The translations under genes and the position numbers were made by a program. A stretch of 64,000 nt of DNA from Pseudomonas hygromyciniae (GTDB taxonomy: Bacteria; Pseudomonadota; Gammaproteobacteria; Pseudomonadales; Pseudomonadaceae), in assembly GCF_016925675.1 (NCBI RefSeq), contig NZ_CP070506.1:5454501-5518500 (forward strand). Direction: 5' to 3'. Numbering within the stretch: position 1 is the stretch's first letter; every line of letters starts with the position of its first letter. The notes below the pieces were generated by a model. That model did no database searches and was not told the DNA's origin. It saw only the letters and a program-made list of their open reading frames with translations. Below are positions 24,738 through 34,308 of the stretch, one piece after another.

Positions 24738-27134
24738 ATGCCTGTGCCGGCCCACCCTCATCACCTGCAACTGACCCTGGCCAATGGCCTGCGGGTTTCC
24801 CTGCGTCATGCCCCACGTCTCAAGCGCTGTGCAGCTGTCGTGCGGGTAGCGGCGGGCAGCCATGACGTGCCGTTGGCCTGGCCGGGGCTGGCGCATTTTC
24901 TGGAACACCTGCTGTTTCTTGGCACCGAGGCTTTTCCTGCATCGGACGGTTTGATGGCCTACGTGCAGCGCCACGGCGGACAGGTCAACGCCAGCACCCG
25001 TGAGCGCACCACGGACTTCTTCTTTGAAGTGCCCGCAACGGTGTTTGACGGCGCACTGCAGCGCCTGGCCGATATGCTCGCTCATCCGCGCCTGGCCATG
25101 GACGATCAACTGCGCGAGCGCGAAGTGCTGCAGGCCGAGTTTATCGCCTGGTCCCAGGATGCCGAGGCACGGCATCAAGTCGCGATCCTCGAAGGCCTCG
25201 CCGCCGGGCATCCGCTGCGGGGTTTTCATGCGGGCAACCGCGATAGCCTGCCGGTGCCACAGGAGGATTTCCAACAAGGCTTGCTGGGGTTTTATCAAGA
25301 CTTCTATCAAGCAGGACAGATGACCTTGAGCCTTGCCGGCCCGCAATCGCTGGAAGAACTGCAAGCCTTGGCCGAGCGCTTTGGCGAGTGCCTGCGCCTG
25401 GGCCCGCTACGCCCGCAGCAGCCACCACCGGCCTTGATGGACGGCGATAAATATCGCTATCAATACCTCGACAACCAGCATCTGCATCACCTCATCGCCT
25501 GCAACGCGCCCCGCGAAGCCCTGGATTTCCTCTGCACCTGGCTGAATGCCACGGCACCCGGTGGTCTGCTGGCCGAATTGAAAACCCGGGGCAGGGCAAG
25601 CGCACTGCACGCCAGGGTGCTGTACTCGTTCGCCGGGCAGGCGCTGCTGGATATCGAATTCACCCTGGGGCCAAAGGGCTCACAACAGTCCCTGGCAATC
25701 GAAGCCCTATTGAACGACTGGTTGAGCTTTTTCGCCCACAGCGATTGGACTGCGTTGCGCGAAGAGTACGCGCTGCTGATCAACCGCCAACAGCAAATCA
25801 GTGGCGCCTTGGCCCTGGCCCGCCATGACAGTGAGAACCGCGAAGCGCCGTTGTCCGAGCAGCATTGCCAAGCGCTCAAGACCCTGCTGAACCTGCTGCA
25901 ATCGGCTCCTGCGCAACAGGCCTGGCAGTTGCCGCCGGGCAACCCACTCTTGCGACCGCAAGCCCAGGAACCACGCCCCGGACTGATTCGCGGCCAGACC
26001 AGCGCCCATCGTGGCTTGCGCACCTTCGCCCAGGATCGCTCCCGTGGACGGCGCGAACTGCCAGGCCTTTCATTCAGCCAAGCGTTGCCCGCCGATCACG
26101 ATGAGGGCGCCCTTTACCTGTGCTGGCAACTGGATTCGACCGCCCATGGCATAGGCAACAGCCTGCAAACTTTGCAGACCAACGCCCGCCAGGCCGGCGT
26201 GGAAATGTCCTGCGAAGCTGTAGGCAATAGTTGGCTGCTGAAAATGAGCGGGCTGCATGACCCCATGCCCGCTATCGTCGAGCAACTGGCTCGCGAACTG
26301 ACCCAGGCCGACGCCAACCTTGAACAAGACGCGCCCGCCAGCCCGGCGCCACAGATGGCCATCCGCGAACTGCTCAAGGCATTGCCAGCCTGCGCTGCCG
26401 ACATTGCCTCCACAGGGCACCCCAATCCATTGCCCAATGGATGGACCACTGCCACGTGGCAAGGCCTGGGCATGGGCCTGCCGGCTGCGTGCGAAACGGC
26501 GATCAAACATGCGGCCGCACGCCTGCCCGGACAATGTGCCGAGATTCCACGCATCGCCCACTCCATCAATGGACTGTATCGCTGGCATCAGCTAGACACC
26601 GCTTCCACCGAAGCCGCCTTGCTGCTGCTGTGCCCAGCCCCGAGCCCATCCCTGGCCGACGAGGCCGACTGGCGATTGCTCGCTCACCTGGCCCAGACTC
26701 CGTTCTACCAGCGTCTACGGGGCGAATTGCAGGTGGGCTACGCCGTATTCAGTGGTATCCGACAGTTCAACGGGCAAACCGCTCTGTTGTTTGGCGTGCA
26801 GTCGCCCGATGTGGCGCTGGCGGACCTGCTCGATCACATCCAGGCCTTCATCACGCAATTGCCAACCTTGATCAATGGAAGCGACGACCTGGGTAACGCG
26901 ACCCTGGCCCGGCAATTTTCGCCGCAGGCGCTGCCCACATCCCAAGCCGCCGAGTTGCTCTGGCAGGCCAGGTTGGCCGGGCATGGCGCGAACTATCTTG
27001 AGCAATTACAAGAGCTGATCCAGGGCCGCACACGCCTGCATCTGGTGGAGGCGGCTGCGCAACTCAACCAAGCGGCTGGCGGCTGGCGCTGCCTGGCCAA
27101 TGGCGCGGCAGCGGGCGATCACTGGCAGATATGA
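24738..27134 (+). CDS. pqqF: PqqF, M16-family zinc peptidase of PQQ synthesis
   Basis: A 798-residue peptidase that, with a partner in some species, clips the PqqA-derived cross-linked peptide. The inverted zinc motif HFLEH (in LAHFLEHLLFLG, residue ~50) and the downstream Glu region REREVLQAEF are those of M16 enzymes. The second, inactive M16 half is degenerate, as usual. The ATG at 24738 has GGAAGTG upstream; a GTG six bases earlier is less likely. It ends 163 bp upstream of pqqA in the same direction. Confidence 0.92.
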   Translation: MPVPAHPHHLQLTLANGLRVSLRHAPRLKRCAAVVRVAAGSHDVPLAWPGLAHFLEHLLFLGTEAFPASDGLMAYVQRHGGQVNASTRERTTDFFFEVPATVFDGALQRLADMLAHPRLAMDDQLREREVLQAEFIAWSQDAEARHQVAILEGLAAGHPLRGFHAGNRDSLPVPQEDFQQGLLGFYQDFYQAGQMTLSLAGPQSLEELQALAERFGECLRLGPLRPQQPPPALMDGDKYRYQYLDNQHLHHLIACNAPREALDFLCTWLNATAPGGLLAELKTRGRASALHARVLYSFAGQALLDIEFTLGPKGSQQSLAIEALLNDWLSFFAHSDWTALREEYALLINRQQQISGALALARHDSENREAPLSEQHCQALKTLLNLLQSAPAQQAWQLPPGNPLLRPQAQEPRPGLIRGQTSAHRGLRTFAQDRSRGRRELPGLSFSQALPADHDEGALYLCWQLDSTAHGIGNSLQTLQTNARQAGVEMSCEAVGNSWLLKMSGLHDPMPAIVEQLARELTQADANLEQDAPASPAPQMAIRELLKALPACAADIASTGHPNPLPNGWTTATWQGLGMGLPAACETAIKHAAARLPGQCAEIPRIAHSINGLYRWHQLDTASTEAALLLLCPAPSPSLADEADWRLLAHLAQTPFYQRLRGELQVGYAVFSGIRQFNGQTALLFGVQSPDVALADLLDHIQAFITQLPTLINGSDDLGNATLARQFSPQALPTSQAAELLWQARLAGHGANYLEQLQELIQGRTRLHLVEAAAQLNQAAGGWRCLANGAAAGDHWQI

Positions 27135-27297
27135 CGCTGATCGTTGCCGATGCTGCAACAGGCTTTTTCCACCAAGACAGCGCTAGCTTGACGAGAAATG
27201 AGTAAAATCGCGCCACGCATCTGAACATCTCCGACTGGAGGTGGACTATATGTATTACTTGGTAGTAAACGTCCCATCCCTTCGTAGGAGTATGAAT

Positions 27298-27372
27298 ATG
27301 ACCTGGTCCAAACCTGCTTACACTGATCTGCGTATTGGTTTTGAAGTCACCATGTACTTCGCCAGCCGCTGA
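27298..27372 (+). CDS. pqqA: PqqA, precursor peptide of PQQ
   Basis: A 24-residue ribosomal peptide [20 protein letters not shown] followed by FASR. E16 and Y20 are the residues that PqqE joins and that become the PQQ skeleton. AGGAG lies seven bases before the ATG at 27298. An in-frame ATG at 27250 with its own GGAGGTGG would give a 40-residue form with the extension [16 protein letters not shown], so the real start needs to be determined. It is followed by a hairpin before pqqB. Confidence 0.92.
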   Translation: MTWSKPAYTDLRIGFEVTMYFASR

Positions 27373-27392
27373 TTGCTTTTGTATTGCAATGC

Positions 27393-27421
27393 AACGCCTC
27401 GGCTCGCCGGGGCGTTTTTAT
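27393..27421 (+). terminator. Hairpin between pqqA and pqqB (partial terminator)
   Basis: AACGCC and GGCGTT arms with an inner CGG/CCG stem, followed by TTTTTATTTT. It would let some transcripts end after pqqA, giving more precursor mRNA than enzyme mRNA. Confidence 0.7.
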
Positions 27422-27447
27422 TTTGAGTCTTGTGTAAAGGAGCAGCG

Positions 27448-28359
27448 ATGTTCGTCCAGATTCTAGGTTCGGCGGCCGGTGGCGGTTTCCCGCAGTGGAA
27501 CTGCAACTGTGTGAACTGCGCCGGCTTTCGCGACGGCAGCCTGCGGGCCCAGGCGCGCACCCAATCGTCCATCGCCCTGTCCGACGATGGCGTGAACTGG
27601 GTGCTGTGCAACGCCTCGCCGGATATCCGCGCCCAATTGCAGGGCTTTGCGCCGATGCAACCTGGCCGCGCGCTACGCGATACCGGTATCAGCGCAATCA
27701 TCCTGATGGACAGCCAGATCGACCACACCACCGGCCTGCTCAGCCTGCGCGAGGGCTGCCCGCACCAGGTGTGGTGCACCGACATGGTCCATGAAGACCT
27801 GAGCACCGGCTTCCCGCTGTTCACCATGTTGACCCACTGGAATGGCGGCCTGGCGTGGAACCGTATCGAATTGGACGCCAGTTTCACCATTCCTGCCTGC
27901 CCCAACCTGCGCTTTACCCCATTGCCCCTGCGCAGCGCCGCACCGCCCTACTCGCCCCATCGGTTCGACCCGCACCCGGGTGACAATATCGGCTTGATCG
28001 TCGAAGACCTGCGCACCGGCGGCAAACTGTTCTACGCCCCCGGGCTGGGCAAAGTCGACGCGCAGCTGCTGGAAATCATGGCGGGGAGCGACTGCTTGCT
28101 GGTCGACGGCACGATGTGGGATGACGATGAAATGCAGCGCCGTGGCGTCGGTACCCGCACCGGCCGCGAAATGGGCCACTTGGCGCAGAACGGCCCCGGC
28201 GGCATGCTGCAAGTGCTGGAGCAATTGCCCAAGCAGCGCAAGGTACTTATCCATATCAACAACACCAACCCGATCCTCGACGAAGACTCGCCTGAACGGG
28301 CCGAGTTGGCGCGGCGCAATGTAGAAGTAGCCTACGACGGCATGAGCATTGAATTGTAG
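27448..28359 (+). CDS. pqqB: PqqB, metallo-beta-lactamase-fold oxidase
   Basis: A 303-residue protein that hydroxylates the Tyr part of the PQQ intermediate. The start [24 protein letters not shown] carries the zinc-site cysteines, and [15 protein letters not shown] holds the metal-ligand region of this modified fold. GGAGCAGCG precedes the ATG. It is 10 bp before pqqC. Confidence 0.95.
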   Translation: MFVQILGSAAGGGFPQWNCNCVNCAGFRDGSLRAQARTQSSIALSDDGVNWVLCNASPDIRAQLQGFAPMQPGRALRDTGISAIILMDSQIDHTTGLLSLREGCPHQVWCTDMVHEDLSTGFPLFTMLTHWNGGLAWNRIELDASFTIPACPNLRFTPLPLRSAAPPYSPHRFDPHPGDNIGLIVEDLRTGGKLFYAPGLGKVDAQLLEIMAGSDCLLVDGTMWDDDEMQRRGVGTRTGREMGHLAQNGPGGMLQVLEQLPKQRKVLIHINNTNPILDEDSPERAELARRNVEVAYDGMSIEL

Positions 28360-28369
28360 GAGAGCCCCA

Positions 28370-29122
28370 ATGACCGATACACCGCTGACCCCCGTCGAAT
28401 TTGAACAGGCCTTGCGGGCCAAGGGTGCCTTCTACCATATCCATCACCCGTACCACGTGGCGATGTATGACGGCCGGGCAACCCGCGAGCAGATCCAGGG
28501 CTGGGTCGCCAACCGGTTCTACTATCAGGTGAACATCCCGCTGAAGGACGCCGCGATCCTGGCCAACTGCCCGGACCGGGAAATCCGCCGCGAGTGGATC
28601 CAGCGCCTGCTCGACCATGACGGCGCACCCGGCGAAGACGGCGGCATCGAAGCCTGGCTGCGCCTGGGCCAGGCGGTGGGCCTGGATCCGGATCAGTTGC
28701 GTTCCCAGGAACTGGTGCTGCCCGGTGTGCGGTTTGCCGTGGACGCCTACGTCAATTTCGCCCGCCGGGCCAGTTGGCAGGAAGCCGCCAGCAGTTCGCT
28801 GACCGAGCTGTTCGCTCCGCAGATCCACCAATCGCGCCTCGACAGTTGGCCCCAGCATTACCCATGGATCGACCCTGCCGGCTACGAGTATTTCCGTACC
28901 CGCCTGGGCCAGGCCCGGCGTGATGTCGAGCACGGGCTGGCGATCACCCTTGCGCACTACACCACCCGCGCCGGCCAGGAGCGAATGCTGGAGATTCTCC
29001 AGTTCAAACTGGACATTCTTTGGAGCATGCTCGATGCCATGAGCATGGCCTACGAACTGAACCGCCCGCCTTATCACAGCGTGACCGCGCAGCGGGTCTG
29101 GCATAAAGGGATCACCCTATGA
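28370..29122 (+). CDS. pqqC: PqqC, pyrroloquinoline-quinone synthase
   Basis: A 250-residue helical, cofactor-free oxidase that performs the last ring closure and oxidation steps to PQQ. The [20 protein letters not shown] and [11 protein letters not shown] segments hold the His, Tyr and Arg residues of the active site. AGGAGAGCCCC precedes the ATG at 28370. Its stop overlaps the pqqD start by four bases (ATGA). Confidence 0.95.
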   Translation: MTDTPLTPVEFEQALRAKGAFYHIHHPYHVAMYDGRATREQIQGWVANRFYYQVNIPLKDAAILANCPDREIRREWIQRLLDHDGAPGEDGGIEAWLRLGQAVGLDPDQLRSQELVLPGVRFAVDAYVNFARRASWQEAASSSLTELFAPQIHQSRLDSWPQHYPWIDPAGYEYFRTRLGQARRDVEHGLAITLAHYTTRAGQERMLEILQFKLDILWSMLDAMSMAYELNRPPYHSVTAQRVWHKGITL

Positions 29123-29394
29123 GTTTCGACCGCAGCAAAAAGCCGACCTGGCGCCAGGGTTACCGCTACCAGTACGAGCCAGCGCAGAAGGGCCATGTGT
29201 TGCTATACCCCGAAGGCATGATCAAGCTCAACGACAGCGCCGCGTTGATTGGCGGTTTGATCGACGGCAAGCGCAGTGTGGCGGCCATCATTGGCGAGCT
29301 GGAGCAGCAATTCCCCGGCGTGCCTGAACTCGGTGAAGACATCGAGCATTTCATGGAGGTGGCACGTGCAGAGCACTGGATCGAACTTGCCTGA
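29119..29394 (+). CDS. pqqD: PqqD, peptide chaperone
   Basis: A 91-residue winged-helix RiPP recognition protein that binds PqqA and presents it to Pqq[32 protein letters not shown] is the typical N-terminal half. Translation is coupled to pqqC by ATGA, and the next gene pqqE starts 29 bases inside its 3' end. Confidence 0.94.
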   Translation: MSFDRSKKPTWRQGYRYQYEPAQKGHVLLYPEGMIKLNDSAALIGGLIDGKRSVAAIIGELEQQFPGVPELGEDIEHFMEVARAEHWIELA

Positions 29395-30517
29395 AAAGCC
29401 CGAGATCGGCCTTCCGCTATGGTTGCTCGCCGAGCTGACCTATCGCTGCCCGCTGCAGTGCCCGTACTGCTCCAACCCGCTGGATTTCGCCGAGCAGGGC
29501 AAGGAGTTGAGTACCGAGCAATGGATCAAAGTGTTTCGCGAGGCCCGGGAAATGGGCGCGGCACAACTGGGGTTTTCCGGCGGTGAGCCACTGGTGCGCC
29601 AGGATCTCGCCGAGCTGATCGCCGAGGCGCGCAAGCTGGGGTTTTATACCAACCTGATCACCTCCGGCATCGGCTTGACCGAGCAGAAGATCAGCGACTT
29701 CAAGAAAGCCGGCCTGGACCATATCCAGATCAGCTTCCAGGCCAGCGACGAGCAGGTGAACAACCTGCTGGCCGGCTCCAAAAAGGCTTTCGCGCAAAAG
29801 CTGGAAATGGCCCGGGCGGTCAAAGCCCACGGCTACCCGATGGTGCTGAACTTCGTAACCCATCGGCACAATATCGACAAGATCGACCGCATCATCGAAC
29901 TGTGCATTGCGCTGGAGGCAGACTTTGTCGAACTCGCCACCTGCCAGTTCTATGGCTGGGCCCAGCTCAACCGTGTTGGCCTGCTGCCGACCCAGGAACA
30001 ACTGACCCGTGCCGAGCGCATCACCAACGAATACCGCGCCAAGCTGGAAGCCGAAAGGCATCCGTGCAAGCTGATCTTTGTCACGCCGGACTACTACGAG
30101 GAACGCCCTAAGGCCTGTATGAATGGCTGGGGCAGTATCTTTCTGACAGTGACACCAGACGGCACTGCCCTACCTTGTCACGGCGCCCGACAGATGCCGG
30201 TGCAGTTTCCCAATGTGCGCGACCACAGCATGCAGCACATCTGGTACGACTCGTTTGGCTTCAACCGCTTTCGTGGTTATGACTGGATGCCCGAACCGTG
30301 CCGCTCGTGCGACGAGAAGGAAAAGGACTTCGGCGGCTGCCGCTGCCAGGCGTTCATGCTAACGGGTGACGCCAGCAACGCCGACCCGGTGTGCAGCAAA
30401 TCCGCCGATCACGGCATCATCCTCAACGCCCGGCTCGAAGCCGAGCACGCCACGCAGACCATCGAGCAACTGGCTTTTCGCAATGAGCGAAACTCCAGGC
30501 TGATCGCCAAAGGCTGA
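29366..30517 (+). CDS. pqqE: PqqE, radical SAM peptide cyclase
   Basis: A 383-residue radical SAM enzyme that forms the carbon bond between Glu16 and Tyr20 of PqqA. CPLQCPYC (residues ~27-34) binds the SAM cluster; the C-terminal CHGARQ and [17 protein letters not shown] supply auxiliary Fe-S ligands. I chose the GTG at 29366 because GGAGG lies seven bases upstream within pqqD and the length then matches the family (~380); an earlier ATG at 29276 would make an extension that overlaps pqqD by 120 bp. Confidence 0.94.
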   Translation: MQSTGSNLPEKPEIGLPLWLLAELTYRCPLQCPYCSNPLDFAEQGKELSTEQWIKVFREAREMGAAQLGFSGGEPLVRQDLAELIAEARKLGFYTNLITSGIGLTEQKISDFKKAGLDHIQISFQASDEQVNNLLAGSKKAFAQKLEMARAVKAHGYPMVLNFVTHRHNIDKIDRIIELCIALEADFVELATCQFYGWAQLNRVGLLPTQEQLTRAERITNEYRAKLEAERHPCKLIFVTPDYYEERPKACMNGWGSIFLTVTPDGTALPCHGARQMPVQFPNVRDHSMQHIWYDSFGFNRFRGYDWMPEPCRSCDEKEKDFGGCRCQAFMLTGDASNADPVCSKSADHGIILNARLEAEHATQTIEQLAFRNERNSRLIAKG

Positions 30518-30521
30518 CCGA

Positions 30522-30680
30522 TCAACGCTTGGCGATGATGTACACCGCATGCACGATGCCAGGGATGTAGCCGCACAGGGTCAACAGGATATTCAGCCAG
30601 AACGCGCCGGCGAAACCCACTTGCAGGAACACACCCAGTGGCGGCAGCAGAATGGCGATGATGATACGAATGAAATCCAT
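30522..30680 (-). CDS. Pmp3/YqaE-family small membrane protein
   Basis: A 52-residue proteolipid: MDFIRIIIAILLPPLGVFLQ forms the first helix and the LTLCGYIPGIVHAVYII part the second, with the AKR end. This is the classic UPF0057/Pmp3 pattern, linked to membrane potential and stress in other organisms. It converges with pqqE with only four bases between the stops. Confidence 0.85.
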   Translation of the reverse strand: MDFIRIIIAILLPPLGVFLQVGFAGAFWLNILLTLCGYIPGIVHAVYIIAKR

Positions 30681-30777
30681 GGGTCAGCTCCGAATAATCG
30701 GCTCGTGTGAGCCGTACAGCTAATCGACCCTGGCCGCGCGTGAGGGTTCAGTGGAATCTGGCACCGGGCCATCCTCC

Positions 30778-31098
30778 TCAGGCAAGGATCTCCAATCCGT
30801 GCTTTTGCACGATACTCAGCAGCTTGAGCGCCATGCCGCTGGGTTGCTTCTCGCCGGACTCCCATTGCTTGATGGTCGACGCACTGGTGTTCAAGTAACG
30901 AGCGAACACCGGTTGGCTGACATGACTGCGCTCGCGCAGTTGTTTGATCTGGTCGGCAGGTATCTGTGCCGGTACGGGCGCAATGCACAGCTCATCGAAT
31001 TCACGAAGGGTGGTCTTGCTGATGGCGCCAATCGAATGCAGCGCGCTGGCCGATTGGTGAATGGACTCCAGCGCTTGGCTTTCATATTTTTTGGTCAT
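30778..31098 (-). CDS. HigA-like antitoxin / XRE regulator
   Basis: A 106-residue protein with a helical N-terminus and the HTH SQPVFARYLNTSASTIKQWESGEKQPSG (residues ~65-92). The ATG at 31098 follows GTGGAG and lies 17 bases inside the end of the toxin gene. Toxin-first order is normal for HigBA-type modules. It should neutralise the toxin and repress the pair through the palindrome at 31470. Confidence 0.85.
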   Translation of the reverse strand: MTKKYESQALESIHQSASALHSIGAISKTTLREFDELCIAPVPAQIPADQIKQLRERSHVSQPVFARYLNTSASTIKQWESGEKQPSGMALKLLSIVQKHGLEILA

Positions 31099-31447
31099 GA
31101 TGTATCTCCACAAACTCCCTGAGATCCAGTAACTGCTGGATCTGTATTTCGTTTAAGCCTTCATAGGCCTTTGCCAACGCCCGAAACCCAGTCAATTCCT
31201 TGTGGCTGATATTGCTTTGATCTTGCTTGGCGAACAGAAACTGATAAACCCAGTAATGCCTGCCCTTCGCCAGGACGATGGAGCGATGTCGGTTGTGATT
31301 GAGGCGTTTCTTCCAGACTCCACCACCCAGATTGTCCGCCTGGCCCCTGAGCATCTCACCAAATGCCTCTCTTAATTCCGAATCGCAGATCCAGGCCTTG
31401 CTGGCTGCATCAGCAAAATGCCGGCTTTTGAACAGTCGCAGCTTCAT
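31082..31447 (-). CDS. RelE/HigB-superfamily toxin
   Basis: A 121-residue basic protein: MKLRLFKSRHFADAASKAWI, LGGGVWKKRLNHNRHRSIVLAKG and YWVYQFLFAKQDQSNIS match the RelE-like toxins that cut mRNA or block growth (PF06296 type, from memory). The ATG at 31447 has GGAAGG at a good distance; an ATG at 31453 is equally in frame. It overlaps the antitoxin gene. Confidence 0.85.
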   Translation of the reverse strand: MKLRLFKSRHFADAASKAWICDSELREAFGEMLRGQADNLGGGVWKKRLNHNRHRSIVLAKGRHYWVYQFLFAKQDQSNISHKELTGFRALAKAYEGLNEIQIQQLLDLREFVEIHHDQKI

Positions 31448-31469
31448 AGGCATCCCTTCCCCCACGAAC

Positions 31470-31486
31470 ATACCACCTGGTGGTAT
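31470..31486 (-). promoter_or_regulatory. Palindromic operator of the toxin-antitoxin pair
   Basis: ATACCACC-T-GGTGGTAT is a perfect 17-bp palindrome located 23 bp upstream of the toxin start, where the antitoxin would bind for autoregulation. Confidence 0.65.
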
Positions 31487-31610
31487 AGATTAGAAATAGG
31501 GCTTACAAAAAATCTTTGCGCCCTACCGGCACTCCCTGCCGGTGCCCGCCAAAAAAGCCATTTTTCTCGATGGGCCTCAAGCGTCCTTTTCAATCCAGAA
31601 ATTACACACA

Positions 31611-31648
31611 AAAAAACGCCCCCAGCCAAAACAATCAGGCTGGAGGCG
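31611..31648 (-). terminator. Terminator of the aminotransferase gene
   Basis: On the minus strand, CGCCTCCAGCC and GGCTGGGGGCG pair with one mismatch and are followed by TTTTTT. It is 35 bp after the stop of the gene at 31683. Confidence 0.8.
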
Positions 31649-31682
31649 CTGCGTATACCGCGAGACGGTTCAGGAATAAGGG

Positions 31683-32954
31683 TTAAACAGCGATGCCCTT
31701 GCGGCATTGCAGTTGGGCTGTGTGCACACGGGAAAAAGCACGGGCCAGGCGCAGTAGCATTTCGTCAATATTGCTCTTGCTTACCGTCAGCGCCGGGGTG
31801 AAACGCAGGCAGTCGGGTTGGGGGGCTTTGAGGATAAGGCCCTCATACAGTGCCGCCTTTACCACCGCATCTGCCGAATCATCTGACAAGCTCAGGCCCA
31901 ACAACAGGCCCTGGCCCCGCAGTTCGCCCTGGCCATAGCGGTGGGCAAGCCGCGCCAGGCCTTCGCTCAGGTATTGGCTGGTATCACGTACGTGTTCGAG
32001 AAAGCCATGCCCCAGCACGTTATCGAGCACGGCAACTCCAGCGGCCGCCATCAGGGCATTGCCGTGATGGGTGCCTTCCAACTCACCGATTTCAAAGCAG
32101 CAGGCTTTGCCGCGAGCCAGCAGCGCAGCCAATGGCACTCCGCCACCCAGGCCTTTGCCCAAGGCGACGATATCGGCGCGCACGCCGTAGCGCTGTTCGG
32201 CCAGCAAGGTGCCGCAACGGCCCATCCCAGTCTGTACTTCATCAAGAATCAGCAGAATGCCCAACTCCCGGCACAGCCGCTCCACACCCTTGAGGTAATG
32301 CTCGGTGGCCGGGATGACGCCGGCTTCGCCCTGGATCGGTTCCAGCATGATCGCGACGGTTTGTGCGTCGACCGCGGCATGCAGGGCGGGCAGGTCATTG
32401 AACGGTACGTGGCAGAAGCCTGGCAGTTGTGGCTCGAAACGATTGTCGCCAGAGGCCGCCAGCGTTGCCAGGCTGCGACCGTGACTGGCGTTGCCAGCGG
32501 TAATAATGCGATAGGCGCCACCACGGTGCAGTTGGCCCCACTTGCGCGCCAACTTGATGGCTGCCTCGCAGGCTTCCGCACCGCTGTTGAGCAGGTAGGC
32601 CTGGTCGCTGCCGGTGCTGTGGCACAGGCGGTCCACCAGGTTCAGTTGGCTGCGGTTGTGCAGCCCTATGCCAGGGTTGATCAGGGATTGCGCCTGGTCA
32701 GCCAATGCACGCACCAATATCGAAGGGCTGTGGCCAAGGCTGTTGGCCGCACCGCCCTGGGCAAAGTCGAGGTAGACACGGTCTTCGCTGTCCCATAGCC
32801 AGGAACCCTGGCCGCGTACGAAAACCTGCGGAGGGCGGGCCACTGTGGGCATCAGGGATTGACTGGAAAGCTCATCACGCAGCATCGGAGTTTTTGCGTC
32901 CAGTAACAGATCATCCAGGCTCGGTGCCGGGCGGCGCAGGTTGAAAAGGTTCAT
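31683..32954 (-). CDS. Class III aminotransferase (acetylornithine/4-aminobutyrate type)
   Basis: A 423-residue PLP enzyme. LLNSGAEACEAAIKLARKW is the phosphate-binding turn, LLILDEVQTGMGRCG holds the Asp that contacts the PLP ring, and ALGKGLGGGVPLAALLA carries the catalytic lysine. The ATG at 32954 gives MNLFNLRRP and the family length. Substrate is uncertain. It is divergent from a LysR regulator, which may control it. Proximity to pqq genes may be incidental, since a toxin-antitoxin pair lies between. Confidence 0.85.
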   Translation of the reverse strand: MNLFNLRRPAPSLDDLLLDAKTPMLRDELSSQSLMPTVARPPQVFVRGQGSWLWDSEDRVYLDFAQGGAANSLGHSPSILVRALADQAQSLINPGIGLHNRSQLNLVDRLCHSTGSDQAYLLNSGAEACEAAIKLARKWGQLHRGGAYRIITAGNASHGRSLATLAASGDNRFEPQLPGFCHVPFNDLPALHAAVDAQTVAIMLEPIQGEAGVIPATEHYLKGVERLCRELGILLILDEVQTGMGRCGTLLAEQRYGVRADIVALGKGLGGGVPLAALLARGKACCFEIGELEGTHHGNALMAAAGVAVLDNVLGHGFLEHVRDTSQYLSEGLARLAHRYGQGELRGQGLLLGLSLSDDSADAVVKAALYEGLILKAPQPDCLRFTPALTVSKSNIDEMLLRLARAFSRVHTAQLQCRKGIAV

Positions 32955-33160
32955 GCCTGCACACCCAGCAGGTTGTTGGCAACCCTGGATTGGCGGGAGT
33001 TCGGCAAATCGTTTTTTGCCTTGCCTATGTAAACAGCATCGCTGTAAACGGTATTCATCTCGCGTCTTGGCCCTGTAAGCCCTGTGAATAGGCGCTAGAC
33101 TAGGCGCCTTGGGGGCGTACAGCCATTTCGATTTTCCAGCTTTTTCGATAAGCATTACTT

Positions 33161-34081
33161 ATGGATTTCAAGCAACTGCGTTATTTCGTCGCGGTGTACG
33201 AAGAAGGCCATGTCGGCCGGGCCGCAGAGCGCTTGTCGATCTCCCAGCCGGCGCTGTCGCAGCAGATCCGCCAGTTGGAGCAGCACCTCGATGTAAGCCT
33301 GTTCGAACGCAGCAGCAAACGCCTGTTGCCGACCCTGGCTGCCCACACCTTGTACAACCACGCCTTGCCGTTGCTCGACGGTATGCAGCAAGCCGTCGAG
33401 GCGCTGCGCCACTTCAAAGGCCAGGCGCTACGGACCCTGGCCATCGGTGTGCTGCAAACCGTGCATACCAGCCTGGTCCCGCAGATGCTGGAACGGGTAC
33501 GCAAGGCCCAGCCACATCTGGTGGTGCAGATCTATGAGCTGACGGGCCTGGAGATCGAACGTCGCCTGCTCAATGGCTCGCTGGACATTGGCATCAGTTA
33601 CCTGCCGGCCCGCCAACCCGGCTTACACGGCGTGTTGCTGTATGAAGATGAACTGAAAGTAGTCATCCCAGCCGACCACCCTCTGCGTGAATTCAAGAAG
33701 GTTTCCCTCAAGCAAGCTGCGGAATTGCCCATGCTGTTGCTGGGGGAAGAATTCCAGATCAGGCAAATCTGGCAGGCGCAACTGGCGAACCTGGGGCGCC
33801 GGCCACAGGTCCAGGCTGAACTGAACACCATGGTGGGGATTCTCGACAGCCTGCCCCATACCCGGCTGGCGACGGTACTGCCCGGTCGATCACAGGATGA
33901 ACACAGCAGCCAGGCGCTATTGTGGAAGCCCTTGAGTGAGCCACGGGTGCCGCTGAAAGTGGGTTTGGTGTGTCGGGATGTGCAACGTCAGCAAGCGACG
34001 CTGGAATTGCTGCGCACCTTGCTCGAAGACGTAATGAATGGTCCCCACGGGCCGACGGCCACGGTAGACGGGCTGGCCTGA
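33161..34081 (+). CDS. LysR-family transcriptional regulator
   Basis: A 306-residue LTTR. The N-terminal winged HTH is MDFKQLRYFVAVYEEGHVGRAAERLSISQPALSQQI..., and the rest is a periplasmic-binding-protein-like effector domain. It is divergent from the aminotransferase with 206 bp between them. The inducer is not known. Confidence 0.92.
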   Translation: MDFKQLRYFVAVYEEGHVGRAAERLSISQPALSQQIRQLEQHLDVSLFERSSKRLLPTLAAHTLYNHALPLLDGMQQAVEALRHFKGQALRTLAIGVLQTVHTSLVPQMLERVRKAQPHLVVQIYELTGLEIERRLLNGSLDIGISYLPARQPGLHGVLLYEDELKVVIPADHPLREFKKVSLKQAAELPMLLLGEEFQIRQIWQAQLANLGRRPQVQAELNTMVGILDSLPHTRLATVLPGRSQDEHSSQALLWKPLSEPRVPLKVGLVCRDVQRQQATLELLRTLLEDVMNGPHGPTATVDGLA

Positions 34082-34101
34082 ACTTTTTCGCGGGCAATAA
34101 G

Positions 34102-34126
34102 AAAACCCCGCCGAAGCGGGGCTTTG
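34102..34126 (+). terminator. Terminator after the LysR gene
   Basis: CCCCGC-CGAA-GCGGGG stem-loop with flanking AAAA and CTTT, 25 bp after the stop codon. The A/T flanks make it potentially bidirectional. Confidence 0.85.
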
Positions 34127-34308
34127 CAGACTGTTTCCCTGACATCCATTTCACTCCGCCATCCTGGCAGAATCCTACGTGTCCCTGTTGTTGCTTTGCG
34201 CTTCCTGCGCGACGTCCATGTGAAGTAGATTAGCTGTGGATCCAATCTGGCGATAGAGGACGATTAGCAGTACGTCATGTAAGAGAATGCTTACACGTGC
34301 TCCACCGA

